Numbered from the stretch's first letter, positions 10,327 through 20,878 are shown. The stretch is 29,114 bases of DNA from Glaciozyma antarctica PI12 (GCA_002917775.1 KZ627158.1:117245-146358), one strand, 5' to 3'. The notes: generated from the letters alone by a model not told the origin. Program-made: numbers and translations.

Positions 10327-11377
10327 CAGAATCGAGTCGATTTGGAGGAGGTGAGGAAGGCGAGGATAGTTTAGGGGCCGTAGAAGATGTGCGTGTAGGT
10401 GGTGAGAGCTTGGAGGGCGGGAGGCCAGTCGATCTTGAGCGGGTGAGTGGGGGGCAAGAAGGAGGGATAAGTCGAGGAGAAGGTGTCGAAGAGGGAGAAG
10501 GTGCTCATCAATAGGTGCTCGAGAGAGGCGAGGGCGTCCAGGTGAAGCTCCTCCTGCGGCGGGCGCGCCAGTTCGAAATGAAGGCGAGTGAGGTTCGTGA
10601 ACGTCCCCAAGACGCTCCAGAGTGAGGCATTTTCGTCGTGCCCTAGGTACATGAAAAGCCTGAGGGATTGTGCCGAATGCGCCGTGACGAAGGAGAAGGT
10701 CGGGAGGTGGATGAGAGTGTTGTACTTCAAAGATCGCAGCTGGGAGGAGGGTGGAGCGCCCGCCGTTATCTCCAGCGAGCTCAGCTGCAAGCTTTGCAGG
10801 CCAGGAAGCCGTCGAAGCGTGTCAACAACGAGGTCTCCTGATAAGTGGTCGCCAGAAGCTCCAACTGCAGTACCGTCGAGTTCGGGATAAAGAGTCGGTC
10901 GAAAAGCGCTCTGACTTTGGCGCAGCAGCACAGGTACGTAATCTCCAGCTCGCGCAGACGCCGACAAGATCGCACGATGCTCCCGAGAGCTATCGGGGTG
11001 GTCTCCGCCATGCAGAACTCGATGTTCTCGCGGCAGATCTCGATGCGCTGGACGAGATTGCCGAGGTAAGATTGGTAGAAAATCGTACGCTCGAGCGCCA
11101 GGACGATTTCGGTGCACCATTCCTGGTACGGCACTTCGTCGTCGACCAGCTCCCTGTCGCCGGTTTCGAGGCGAATGATTTCGTAGAGCACTGCTCTCGC
11201 GGGGTCCAAAAAGCCCCAGGCGACGAGGCAGCAGTTCAGGAGGTTCCTGTAGTCGGTACCTTGCGTGGGCTGGAGAGCTTCGAAGATGGTGAGAAGCGTT
11301 TCGGGAGGAAGGGTCGGCACTGGGGAGCAGCGAATAGGGTTAGCCTGAGCTCGCTGACCAGCAGGAAAGCACGCACT
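10217..11377 (-). pseudogene. Broken type-1 F-box-like protein gene
   Basis: This is the close paralogue of the 1603-2821 copy. The main exon begins after CCCCAG at 11320 and reads PTLPPETLLTIFEALQ, then LLNCCLVAWGFLDPARAVLY (F-box-like), ending in a leucine-rich tail. A standard intron (GTGCGT at 11376 down to CCCCAG, with GGCTAACC branch site) precedes it; joining A at 11377 to TG at 11319-11318 makes an ATG across the splice, the likely start. Compared with the paralogue, one base is missing near 10870, where the frame changes before DLVVDTLRRLPGLQ. A TAA at about 10369-10371 interrupts IFYGP/TILAFL, after which the family ending EEEKQVRDACERRGVAVVEL is still readable to about 10217. Two breaks suggest a dying copy. 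It is tail to tail with, and overlaps, the type-2 copy. Confidence 0.7.
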
Positions 11378-11709
11378 TGTGCGGAGATCTGTTGCTCTTG
11401 AGATCCGAGCTAGCTGAGCAACGGGGAGGTGGGCGGGAAGCAGGAAGAGGGAGGACGGGTGGAGGGGGTGATGAGCTGGGCGCCGCCGACGCTGTTACTT
11501 CCTCAGCACGTTGCTGGTCTGGCCTGAACACTGGCCGATCCTTCGAGCTGGGAGAGCTGAGCGCTGTGTGCTGCTATGAGACGCGGGGGGTAGCAGGAGG
11601 AGGAGGGGCGCTCGTCGACGTCGCTGAGCTGGTCAACACCTCCCCCTCACGCTTAGCTTCGGGCTCCTTCAAGCGAGTGCAAAGGGTCGTAATGCTGCAG
11701 TACAATCCA
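11378..11709. other. Intergenic: upstream of type-1 copy, downstream of DPH4
   Basis: This holds the possible leader exon and promoter of the minus-strand type-1 F-box-like copy, and the 3' flank of the DPH4-like gene. A plus-strand frame crosses it into DPH4 but lacks family motifs and is an antisense shadow. No further gene seen. Confidence 0.4.
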
Positions 11710-12379
11710 CTACCCTACTCCTCCCACGCCTGGCTCTTCACTCGCCTCTTCCTCCGCCTCGAGCACCTCGTACTCGACCCGACACCTCTCGCTGCACCCA
11801 TCGCACTGGACGACCTCCACGCCCTCCCTCCAGCTGTTCCATGCTGATCACAAAGGTCCCCGAACATCGACAAGGGTGGGTGTAGAAGCTGGGGTCCTCG
11901 TCGGAGTCCTGGGGAGGCTCTGGCGAGCTGCTGAAGTGTGGGGTGAAGAGGGAGAGGTCGAGAGAGAGGGCGTAGGAGGGGGCTGGCGGTGTAGGAAGGG
12001 TGCTAGCTAATCAACAGGACCGCATAATCAGCGCCCGAGTGCTGCCATCAACAAGACCCGTCCCACCTTTCCTCCTCAGCAAGCTCTCGTCGTACTCCCT
12101 CCTCCTCTCGTCATCTCCAAGCGCCTCCCACGCCGCATTAAGCTCCTCTGCACTCGCCAAGGTCTTCTGCGCCTCCCTAAAGCTGCTTCCACCAGCGCGA
12201 TCAGGATGGCGCAGCAAGATGCTCGCGCGATAGGCAGAGCGGATTTGCGCTGCCGTCGCGAGAGGGGTCAGCCCTAGGGTGGCGTAGTGGGTGGCCAGGA
12301 CGCTGGAGGAGAGGGAGGAGGTGCTGCTGGGCGCGTCAAGATCCGCGAAAGGATCTGGCTGCGTCGCCGTCGCGTGCAA
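11710..12379 (-). CDS. DPH4: Diphthamide biosynthesis protein 4 (J-domain + CSL zinc finger)
   Basis: Dph4/Jjj3 is a cytosolic J-protein with a CSL zinc (DPH-type) domain; it acts in making diphthamide on translation elongation factor 2. Exon A (12067-12379) encodes a J-domain: HYATLGLTPLATAAQIRSAY, the HPD motif in LLRHPDRAG, and AWEALGDDERRREYDESLL. A donor GTGGGA at 12066 and acceptor CCGCCAG lead to exon B at 11982, which carries DPSFYTHPCRCSGTFVISME (first Cys pair of the CSL domain). The second pair, VVQCDGCSERCRVEY, lies one frame over: one extra base in the GGAGGG run near 11828-11833 separates them. Read straight, the frame stops at 11738; with the CSL frame it stops at 11710. The true start is upstream of 12379, where only a TTG is seen, so the first exon was not found. 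Confidence 0.82.
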
Positions 12380-12706
12380 GGAGGAAAGGTCCGCCTTCTC
12401 TGCTGAGTTTTGAGGTGCTGTTCACGCGTTGATCTCTCGCTTTGGACCTTCTGCTCTTTGCTTCTTGCAGCTCCTTTTTCGACACCGTCGGGGTCAGCAA
12501 GCCTTTCTCTCCGACAAAGCCGCCGTCACCGCTCTCCCCTCATCCTTCCTCGCTTTCTGAGTCGCCTCTCGCAGTGCACAACTTCTTATGCGCACAGCTT
12601 ACTTCGCCGCTGTAGCTTCAGCGCTCTGGAGAGTTGCTCGTGCTTTTAACCGCATGGCATGGACAGCGGAAGCTTTGATCAAGAACCCGGCCGTCGCATG
12701 CGCACA
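12380..12706. other. Upstream region of DPH4 with an unresolved first exon
   Basis: The stretch should contain the first exon and promoter of the DPH4-like gene. One candidate is a minus-strand ATG near 12654 followed by a short basic frame and a GTAAGC donor near 12598, but joining it to the J-domain exon is not proven. A plus-strand frame at 12410-12649 has no recognisable content. It also includes the 3' flank of the small membrane protein gene. Confidence 0.35.
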
Positions 12707-13065
12707 TCAGGAATGCTGAGCTGCTTCGACGCTCGGCTTTCGTTCGAAGGTGTCTCGGGAGCCAGTACTTCGTCTACGTCGAGCGGCGACGAGGCTTGCT
12801 AGGAATGGGTGTTCGACGAGGACGCAGGAGGCAGTTGGGACGGCGATGGCGACGACGAAGAGCGGCGCGGCGAGGAAGGAGGCGGGTGGCGCGTTGACAA
12901 TTGCTGTGGGGCTGGGGTTGAGCTTGCTGTAAGGTAGAGGCTGGAGGGAATGGCCACGTTTGATTCGCGCGCATAGAGGAATGGAGTCTCGTTTCCTTTC
13001 GTTGATAGACCAGCTTCGTTCTCGAAGGCGCCCAGCCTCGCATCGCAGGACATAAGCTCCTGCAT
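12707..13065 (-). CDS. Small single-helix membrane protein, family not recognised
   Basis: Two exons, 13011-13065 and 12707-12903, join in frame to give 83 residues starting MQELMSCDARLGAFENEAG. The intron begins GTCTAT and ends CCCCACAG with CTCAAC just upstream as a possible branch site. Exon 2 has the strong C-ending codon preference of real genes here. It encodes one hydrophobic segment, about residues 27-47 (SFLAAPLFVVAIAVPTASCV), followed by a basic stretch ARRRRSTGSR and a polar tail. Size and layout are like small accessory subunits of inner-membrane respiratory complexes or other tail-anchored proteins, but no motif supports a specific one. An in-frame second ATG lies at 13053. The codon bias supports exon 2 more than exon 1. 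Confidence 0.48.
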
Positions 13066-13117
13066 TCCTCTCCGCCACCCCAGCGCTTCCCACCCTGAAG
13101 CTTCTCCCGGAATATAT

Positions 13118-13914
13118 CTAATCCCTCGCTCGGCGATGGGCGTTCCAAAATACTGGCGAGACCTGCGAGTTTATGTCGATCCTGGCGTGGAAGTCCTCGT
13201 AGACGACCTCGATCTCCCGCTCCTCGCAAATCTTTCGTACCTCCGCGAAATTGGGGTCCGTCACGGTAGCAATTCCCCTGAAGGTTGCAGGAAGATAGAG
13301 CGATTGAAGCTGGCGCAGGTCCGAGTGCCGCTCGACGAGCATCTGCGTGACCTTCGCAAGCGACTCCAAGTCCTCTTCGCCCGAGTAGCTCGCGTCGACG
13401 CTCTCGAACTGAGTCCTAAACCGAGCGTGGAAGATGGGCGTGTCGTTTCTCCATTCGACCAATTTGACTCTGTCTTCCTCCCGAATGTCCCACAGCGTTT
13501 TCACCGCAGCGTCCCGATCTTCCCAAGCGATCCGGCCTGGCGCCACACTAATCAAGACGTCCAGCTGGGAGTAAAGGTCGAAGAAATGATTGGGACTGTC
13601 GAATAAGTCGGAAGCTTCGCCGTTGCAGAGGGAGAGTGCGCGGAGGAAGGGCAGAGTTGTCGGAGAGAGGAAGCCGGCGAGCAGGTCGGACTCGAAGTCG
13701 TTGTAGAAGACGGAAAGCTGGCGGATGGGAAGGGGAGGATATGGGTAGCGACTGCATTCGACTTCGCATTCGCATAGGACGAGCGTGTCGAGGTCTGCGG
13801 GCTCGACAAATCAGCCGTCAGATCGAGGAGAGGCGAAAGCGCACGCACTTCCACTCCCCTCCTCCGCCACCGCACTACTCGATCAGGCCAGCCAACAGGA
13901 CATCCACTAGCCAT
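13118..13914 (-). CDS. Type-2 F-box-family copy lacking the F-box half
   Basis: Exon 2 (13118-13794) is an unbroken 225-codon frame and the longest version of the type-2 C-terminal domain in the window. It begins at the conserved phase-1 acceptor (CCCGCAG) with LDTLVLCECEV, then YPYPPLPIRQLS, AVKTLWDIREEDRVKLVEW, TPIFHARF and SYSGEEDLES. The first exon that should encode the F-box-like domain is missing. Instead, a short frame from ATG at 13914 (MASGCPVGWPDRVVRWRRRG) reaches a GTGCGC donor at 13844 that gives the correct phase, predicting a 248-residue protein. This could be a truncated relic or a chimeric gene with a new N-terminus. Without an F-box it should not bind Skp1, if the family works as F-box proteins do. 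Confidence 0.55.
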
Positions 13915-14216
13915 CAGCGAGACTCCACCCCGCTACACTCCTTTGAACCACCTCGTTCCGCCCAACTCGTCGCGCTCAGGCACTCCGCAGCGGCACCAAC
14001 ACGTCTCGCTCAGGTCTCAACGCCGCTGCCCGTTCAGAGTAGAACCAGGAGAAGGGGGAGGACGAGAGCAGAAGCAGCAGAAACGCCGCTTGAGGAGGGT
14101 CAACACGCGAAGCAGCAGCAGGTCAGTCACCGCAGTGACCTCTCTCCTCTCTCCAGCTCAGCTAACGCGCGATCCTTCCACAGCTTGGCCTGATTTAGCA
14201 GCAAGCACACTTGAGT
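13915..14216. other. Divergent upstream region between truncated F-box copy and DUF1765 gene
   Basis: About 300 bases separate the two start codons. It should hold the 5' leader of the large DUF1765 gene; sequences such as CAGCTCAGCTAACGCGCG and CCACAG near 14157-14183 look like a branch site and acceptor of a possible 5'UTR intron. No coding frame is convincing. Confidence 0.35.
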
Positions 14217-17200
14217 ATGCCGTCCGATAGACCGCGTCCTCTCGTCCAATCGCCAATCCTCCTCTCTCTACATCGCCAGCTCAAGCACCTCCTCCCCCCT
14301 TCCTCCGCCAACCTGGGCCAGACCCACGCCTCAACCCTTCATCAACGGTCGCGGGAACGTTCAGATGGCTTCGACTCCTCGCCTCTTCGTACCTCCTGCC
14401 CCAGCACCGCGGCCCCTACAAGGACAACAGGCGTACGTTCGCGCTCCCTCTCCGCCCTCGGCACCTCTACCTCCCGCGCGACCACGCGCAGGATCGGAAG
14501 GGTTCTCGTTCCCCTCGGCCTTTGGCTTGCGGCATCGCGTCGAGATCAAGCGCGGGAGTGGCATCACATCACCGGGGTGCGGGTTCAGTTGAGAACAGGG
14601 GCACGACGAGGGAGAGCGTGGTCGGACGCAGGCCCGAGGTCGCGAGGGAGACGGAACAAGCGAGTTCCCCACCAACGGTTCCCCTGCTAGAGACCCCGCC
14701 TGTTGGAGCGGTGGAGGGCAGGGACTACATGGGCGCGCGGTGGAGCTCAATGCCTGGGGACGCGGGATGTGGGGAGCCCTCACCTGCGTCTACTCTCGCG
14801 TCCGTTCTCGGAAACGGAGATTACGACGACTCTCCGCGTTCTGCGCCATCTCCTGCCCTCTCCCTCGGCCTACCATCCTCCTCGGCACCTCCATTCCAAC
14901 GCGCCCCTTCGTCGACTCTCCCCTCGACCCTCCAGACGACCTCAGAACCGCCTTTACGCGCACCGTCTCCTTCGATTCTGGACCGACCCCGACCCAGAAC
15001 TCCCGACCCTTCCTTCCAGTCGTCTTTCGCCTCGCGCCCTCGACCAGCGTACTCGCACCAACAACCCTCTCCCCTTCCTTCGCACGAACCGGCATCGGAA
15101 GGAGCTGGGTCGCTTCTCAGTGCAGGAGATTCTCTCGACCCGACACCCTCATTCCACACCCCCACCTCGTCAAATCCCTCGACCCTCCAAACCACCTCGG
15201 AGCCTCCTCTCCGCGCACCCTCTCCCTCGATCCTAGACCGACCTCGACCCAAGACTCCCGACCCGGCCTACCAATCCTCCTTCTCCTCCCGAATCGCGAC
15301 GCTACTACTCCCGTGCGCCCTCGTCCCAGCAATCTCTCGCGACTCTCCCGCCATCACGTACGTCGTCGAGGGCAGTCAGCCCAGCAGGATCGCACCGGCC
15401 GTCCCCCTCTTTCCCATCCCACCTACCCTCGCCATCTATCCCTCAGCAACGCTCGCCTTGCGTCTCCACCCACCAGCCTTCCCCATCCCTCCCTTCGCAC
15501 GACCCGTCCTTCCAGCGAGCACACGCCCCTTCGCCCTCCATCTCCTCGCAACGCTCGCGCGCTCCTTCCCCCGCCCTCTCCCACCGTCCGTCTCCCTCCA
15601 CCCACTCCTCCCGCGGCCCTTCTCCGGCCCCTTCCCGCCCTTCAACCTCCTCCACCCGCCCTTCAACCTCCTCCACCCGTCCTTCAACCTCCTCCACCCG
15701 TCCCCCAGCCTCCACCTCCATCATCGATCGCCCGCGTCCCAAGACTCCCGACCCCTTTGCATCCGAGGACGACCTCCCTCGCGTGTCGTACGATCGTGCG
15801 ACGACGCCAGAGTCCTTCAGCGCGCGACCGTCGATGGAGAGGGGGCATGAGCGGAATGGGTCGAATGGGACGTTGCTGGATCAACCGAGGACGAGGACGC
15901 CGGATTCGCAGGGCTGGCTAGATGGGCAGGCAAGCGAGGAGAGCGGGAGAACGAGCGGGGAGAAGGGGATGAGGTCGCTTGGGTCGGTTCCGCAGTTGGA
16001 CCTTGGCTGGGATCTGGGGAGTGCGTTCGATCTAGGGAGTTTCTGGAGCAGCGAGTCGAACGCGCCGGAGCAACGAGTCGAGGAGCCGAAGCAGATCGTC
16101 GAGAAACCCATGCAGGTCGTCGAGGAGCCGAAGAAGGAGAAGAAGGTCCCGCCTCGGCTTGTTCTTCGCAAGGAGCCGCCCAAGATCGACCTCAAGCTTG
16201 AGCTGGAGCTTGAACTCGACGCCGCGATCCTTCCAAGAAAAGGGATTGACGACGTCGATGGGGAGCGCACTCCTCTCGCGCGAAGGTCAATCGACGCGCC
16301 GGCCGCCTTTCGACGAGCAGACTCGCCTGGACCGTCGATGCGGTACGCTCGGATGGACGATGTGCCTGCGGGGACGCATGGGCGGTATGCGAGTACGGGA
16401 GAAGCGGTGCTGGCGCCTGCGATGGAGATCGGGAAGGCAGAGAACGCGCCGAAGCAGAGGTCGTCGCTCGCGTCTCTCCTCTCCCTCTCCTCGGTGACCG
16501 ACTCGCCTATGCCACCGGGACGTCCGTCGACAGAAGGACTTCCTCGCCGTCCCTCCCCCAGCGCGTCACTCTCGCTCTCCAAGTTCTCCTCGTCAACAAT
16601 CTCTTCCACGTCAACTTCGACCTCACGCCAGACATCCTCGCCGAAACGCCTCCCTCTCTTCTCGGTCGACAAGTCCCTCCCTCCGACACCCACTTCGGCC
16701 TCATTTGCCTCTCAAATCGACTACACCCCTCCGAAAGCCTCCTCCGCCCTCCGTCGTGGCCTCTCCAAGCTTCGCCGCAACGACAACTCGAGCTCCTCTG
16801 TCGTCTCGGAGACCGGCACGAAGAAAGCTTACGACGCCAGCTCCCTCTCCTCCGCCGCCTCCATCTTGGAGAAGAACACTCTCGGCCGGCGACTCGCGAA
16901 CCGTTTCGGCGGGTCAAAGTCCTCCGGTCCTGCCGACTCGGTCTACTCCCTCCGCACGACCGAGAGCGGCGCCTCGTTCTCGCAGGGCGACGAACCGGCG
17001 GGGGAGAGCTACTTTCCTAAGCCGCCGAAGCGAGGGGTGGCGTCGGGAGTGCTGGGAGAGACGCCACCGAGCAATAGGGTGTTGGGGAGTCTGCATAAGG
17101 CTCGGAAGTCGGAGGATCTGTTGACGAGGAAGACGGAGGAGAGGCCGCCGATTGTGGGGAGGAGGTCGTTGGATTTGCTGAGCGGGAGGAAGGAGGTGCC

Positions 17201-20200
17201 GAGGCGGCCGAGTACGGATAACCTCTTGGTGCGTTCTCTCTTTGGATATATTTGAGCGCGGCTAACGATTCTGGCGCAGACGCTCGCAGCGGCCAAGCTG
17301 TCGAACCTCACGCTCGGCAAGAATCAGACTGCGAGCTCGACGAAGTCGCCTTCCTCGATCTCAACGGCCACGCTCAACACGCCCTCGATCCACCATGCGA
17401 ACTCGCCTTCCCCGCCTGACTCGCCTACGACCTCGTTCGACCACGCATCGGAGGACGCCTCAGTCGTTGTCGCGACCCGCGTCGTGCGCTCCGACTCGTC
17501 CCCGACTCTGTCATCCGAGGTGCCCGTATTCGCCACGACTACATCAGCGAGGCTGGTTCGGAGCGACAGCATCGTGAGGACCGAGGCGGAGAGCAAGGGC
17601 AAGCTGGAGCAGCAAGTCGTTGCGGCGCCGGAGTCGCCGACGCCGAAAACGCCACAGGCTTGGCGAAGGAAGGTTAAGGTCCCTGATTCGGGAGTGGCGA
17701 GCGATTCGTCGATGTCGAGCGGATGGTTGGATGTGGAGGATGCGCTGGTGGCGTGAGTTATCTCTGGCTTGCGCGGATTGGGAGCTTCGAGCTGATGCGG
17801 TGCTGTCTCCGTAGGTACTCTGCGGGGGTCAAGCACGACGCTTCAGATCGAGGGAACATCATCGCCAATACGCTTCTGCCGTTCCTTCGTCGCGAGGAGG
17901 ACAGCCCGTTGCCTCGACCTGGAGACGTACTTGCGAAGCGTCAGCGTCAAGTCCTTTTCGGATGGTGCGGCTTGCTCCCGAAAGCTTGAGCGACGTTCGC
18001 TAACAACTCTGCGTTTCCAGGCTGTCAATTTTGACGATGGAGCTTCGTGAAATGTCGCCTGCTCACCGAGGAGCGTGTCTCGAATCCGTTGCGGCGATCG
18101 CGGAATGGTGAGCACGCGCCCTGGACTGGCGCCCTGACCCCGCTGACGTTCCATTCACAGTCGCTTCCTCTCTTCAACAGTGCTGCAGGAAGACCCGTTC
18201 GGCCAAGCTCGCTACCGCACCCTCATGGTCGACATTCTCAGCTTTGCAGTCGACAAGCTCAACGAAAAGGCGGTGTACGCCAACACTCTTGTATTTTCTG
18301 GGCGAGTCTTCGGTGCGTGTTCCTCTCCTCGACGTAGATAGGGAGGTGCTAATGTGTGCGTTGCAGCTCTGGCATTCTTCCGCGTCGAGGGCGTCGCGAT
18401 CGAGACTCCAGAGCGCTTTGCCTCCGGTCAAGAAGCAAGGTCTAAAGCGCATCCTCGACGAGGCAGGCATTGACGAGAAGTACGCTCCCTTCTCCGCCTC
18501 GTAAGCTTTGCTTACCCAGTTCTCCAGCCACCTTCCACTCGTCGATCTCAACCTCTTTCCGGTGCACCTGTGGAGTCTGTGCCTTCGCGACTTCCCTACG
18601 TACGTCTCGCTCCTTTCGCCAAGAGGGCCGACTTCGCAAAGCGAGCACGACAAGTTCCTCGTTCGCGAGGGCTCGACGGCTGTTGAGATGTCCGGCAACT
18701 GGTGAGTCGCTGCTGTCGCGTCGTTCTGAGATCGTCCTCACGAGTCTTGCAGGATAATTCGCTGGACCGCCTCCGACTCGGACCTCCCATTCGCCTTCTA
18801 CCGCGCCTACTACCGGCAGCTCGCTACTCACCTCGCCCCCATTGACGCACCCGACGACTTCTCCCCCACGTCCCCTTTCACCGCGCCAGGATTCCTCTTC
18901 CTCTCCGCCTCCCTCCTCGATAAGCTCGACGCCCTCATCCACCGCAACCTTCGCTCCGTCACGTCGCTTGGCGCCAACAACGCCAACTTCAACACGAACG
19001 ACTCGGCCAACCCCTCTTTTGGGCAGAAGCCCAAGGTTCTCGAGCTGGCGAACCGGCGTCTCGTAGCGACGCTGCTGGACATCGTCGGAGGACCACCGCT
19101 TCTGCCGGGCGATTCGGCGGACGCAGCGCCCGACGCTGAGCTTCGTCGGCACGCCTTCAGCGGAATGCTGCCGATCTTCACCCGAGCGTGCGTCAAGCGG
19201 ACATCGATGTGGGATACTCGAAGCGTCTTCATTCTCCTCGATCTTCTCGAGGGACTCGTCTACACGCTGTCGTACCCAACGCCATCAGCACGAGGCTCGC
19301 AGGACGTGGTCGTCATCCCTCGCCCGCAGGAATCGAGCATCCAGATGTTCGACATCCCCTTCATTTTTTCCTTCGCCAAGATCATCCTTTCGACCGCCGA
19401 CAACACGATCGCGCTCATGCGAACTATCGCTTTCCTCTACGCACACTTCGAGATGTGAGTTCGCTTTGCTGACTTGCGCTCGCGAATGCCGTTGACGACT
19501 TTGCTTCTGCAGCTTTACCCTTCGACCCGAGGACCGCGACGAGCTATGCGAGAACATCCTCCTCGACGAGAAGCTCTTCTCTCGCCTCTACCTCCACTGG
19601 AACGCCGGCGTACGAGGATACTTCATTCGCCTCCTCGTCTGGCGTCTCGCTCGACTTGGGATCGTCGCCGCCGAGCAAAATCCTGGCAGCACACCGGATC
19701 CTCGCATCGTCAGCCTCTTCGGCCTCATGAACATGCGTCTCGAGGCGATTCGCAAGCGGCACGACGAGCTGGAGCCTCTCGACAGCTTGACGGACGACGA
19801 CCTGTTTAACCCGAAGCGCTCGACGATTTGCTCGACGCGAGGAGTCAAGGAGGCGCCATGGACGGTCGCTGAGCTGGTCGGGAACGTCGACGAGGAGTCG
19901 GAGGAGGACGAGCCGCAGGAGCTCGTGCGCACGATCGTACCGACGGAGCCGAGAAAGTCGGGAGGTCTCAAGGATGTTGCGACCGTCGCTCGAGTCGTTT
20001 CGTGGCTCAAGGTCGGACTCAGCAAGGCCAAGACGAACAAGCTTCGCCAGGTCGCCCCAAAAGCGCGAATTGACCCCTTCCTCCTTCCTTCAAGTCCCGA
20101 CTACCACCGACACTCGGAAGACAACTTCGCAGGCCTCGACGATCGGCCCTCCGTCGACCTCTCGTCCGCCGACAGCACTTGGCCGGCACCCTCCATCCCC

Positions 20201-20878
20201 GAAGCCGATCTCCCTCCGATTCCAACGTCGCCTACCCGCCTCACCTCGCCCAATCGCAGGTCGGTACGCCCCTCGTGTCCCGCATTTTTCTCTTTTGAGT
20301 TCGAAGGCGGCGTTCCTCTAAAATCCGACGTCGAAACTCCCTCCTCGTCGTCCGCGTCGACAACCTCTTCCGCCCTCTCTGGCGACACCGTCTTCCCCTC
20401 GCACATCCGGCGCCAGGTCGACCCGCAAAACGCCTCGGCCATCTCGCCGCGCGTCAGCCTGCGCTTCTCACGACGCATCTCGATCCTCCCTCCGGCGGCG
20501 CTCGACATGTTCAAGGAGAGTGGCGAGGCGGTCCCAGCGATTCCGACTCAGTACCTGGCGAAGCTGGCCGAGGCGTACGACAAGAAGCTCCATCTGTACG
20601 CCGTGCGAGGACTTCGTGATTACGAAGGTCCGTCGTCTTCGTTTCGTGGTCGTGCTTGTCGCTGACCAGCCTTCGTCGCAGATGCTCTGGGTGCGCGCTT
20701 TCAATCGAACTCGCCGCTGGGAATCCTGCTAACGCCGCCTCCCTGCGCAGACGAGTGGACTGATTGGGTCGCACGGCTGCAAGAGGAGGAGGACGAGGGG
20801 AAGAAGCACAACAAGGGCTTCGTGGATGCGGTGCCGAGGTTGGCGATTCAGTGGGGTTGGTCCGAGGACGGAGCCTAG
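14217..20878 (+). CDS. Very large DUF1765-family protein
   Basis: Proteins with the fungal DUF1765 (UPF0592) region have no settled biochemical role. Proposed exons: 14217-14432, 14492-15312, 15380-17228, 17280-17752, 17815-17964, 18021-18107, 18161-18312, 18367-18701, 18753-19454, 19513-20627, 20682-20690 and 20751-20878, about 2,010 residues. The first thousand are Ser/Pro-rich and disordered, with repeats of a DRPRPKTPDP-like motif. The conserved region follows: LQEDPFGQARYRTLMVDIL, VKKQGLKRILDEAGI, VDLNLFPVHLWSLCLRDFP, WIIRWTASDSDLPFAFYRAY and FIFSFAKIILSTADNTIALM. Two oddities sit in exon 8: a frame change between GVAIE and LQSALPPVKKQG (near 18413, two bases short) and a TAA at 18501-18503 in otherwise open sequence. 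An alternative 88-base intron, 18440-18527, avoids the stop but would drop the conserved VKKQGLKRILDEAG. The 67-base intron at 15313-15379 is inferred from frame only. Confidence 0.78.
14925..15285 (+). repeat. Imperfect direct repeat in the disordered part of the DUF1765 gene
   Basis: Two related segments of roughly 105 bases, about 14925-15030 and 15178-15285, encode STLQTTSEPPLRAPSPSILD followed by RPRPRTPDPSFQSSF and RPRPKTPDPAYQSSF. Two further, shorter relatives follow downstream: SIIDRPRPKTPDPFAS near 15720-15765 and LLDQPRTRTPDSQGW near 15873-15917. The motif is therefore a four-fold recurring short linear element, probably a phosphorylation or docking site given its Thr-Pro core; that role is inference. 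Confidence 0.75.
15636..15698 (+). repeat. Three tandem 21-base units
   Basis: The unit CGCCCTTCAACCTCCTCCAC plus C occurs three times head to tail (15636-15656, 15657-15677, 15678-15698), the third with one change. In the coding frame each unit gives RPSTSST, inside the disordered part of the DUF1765 protein. Such arrays easily change copy number. Confidence 0.9.

Noticed and set aside
11377-11847. 156-codon plus-strand frame with a leucine-rich end (RLFLRLEHLVLD)
   Set aside because: It looks like an F-box/LRR fragment at first, but it is antisense to the CSL zinc exon of DPH4.
12750-12932. 60-codon plus-strand frame with a hydrophobic C-terminus
   Set aside because: It is antisense to the small membrane protein, begins at GTG, and has worse codon use than the minus strand.
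14703-15921. Three long overlapping plus-strand frames
   Set aside because: Only the frame with the DRPRPKTPDP and RPSTSST repeats fits the spliced DUF1765 protein; the others are low-complexity shadows of C-rich sequence.
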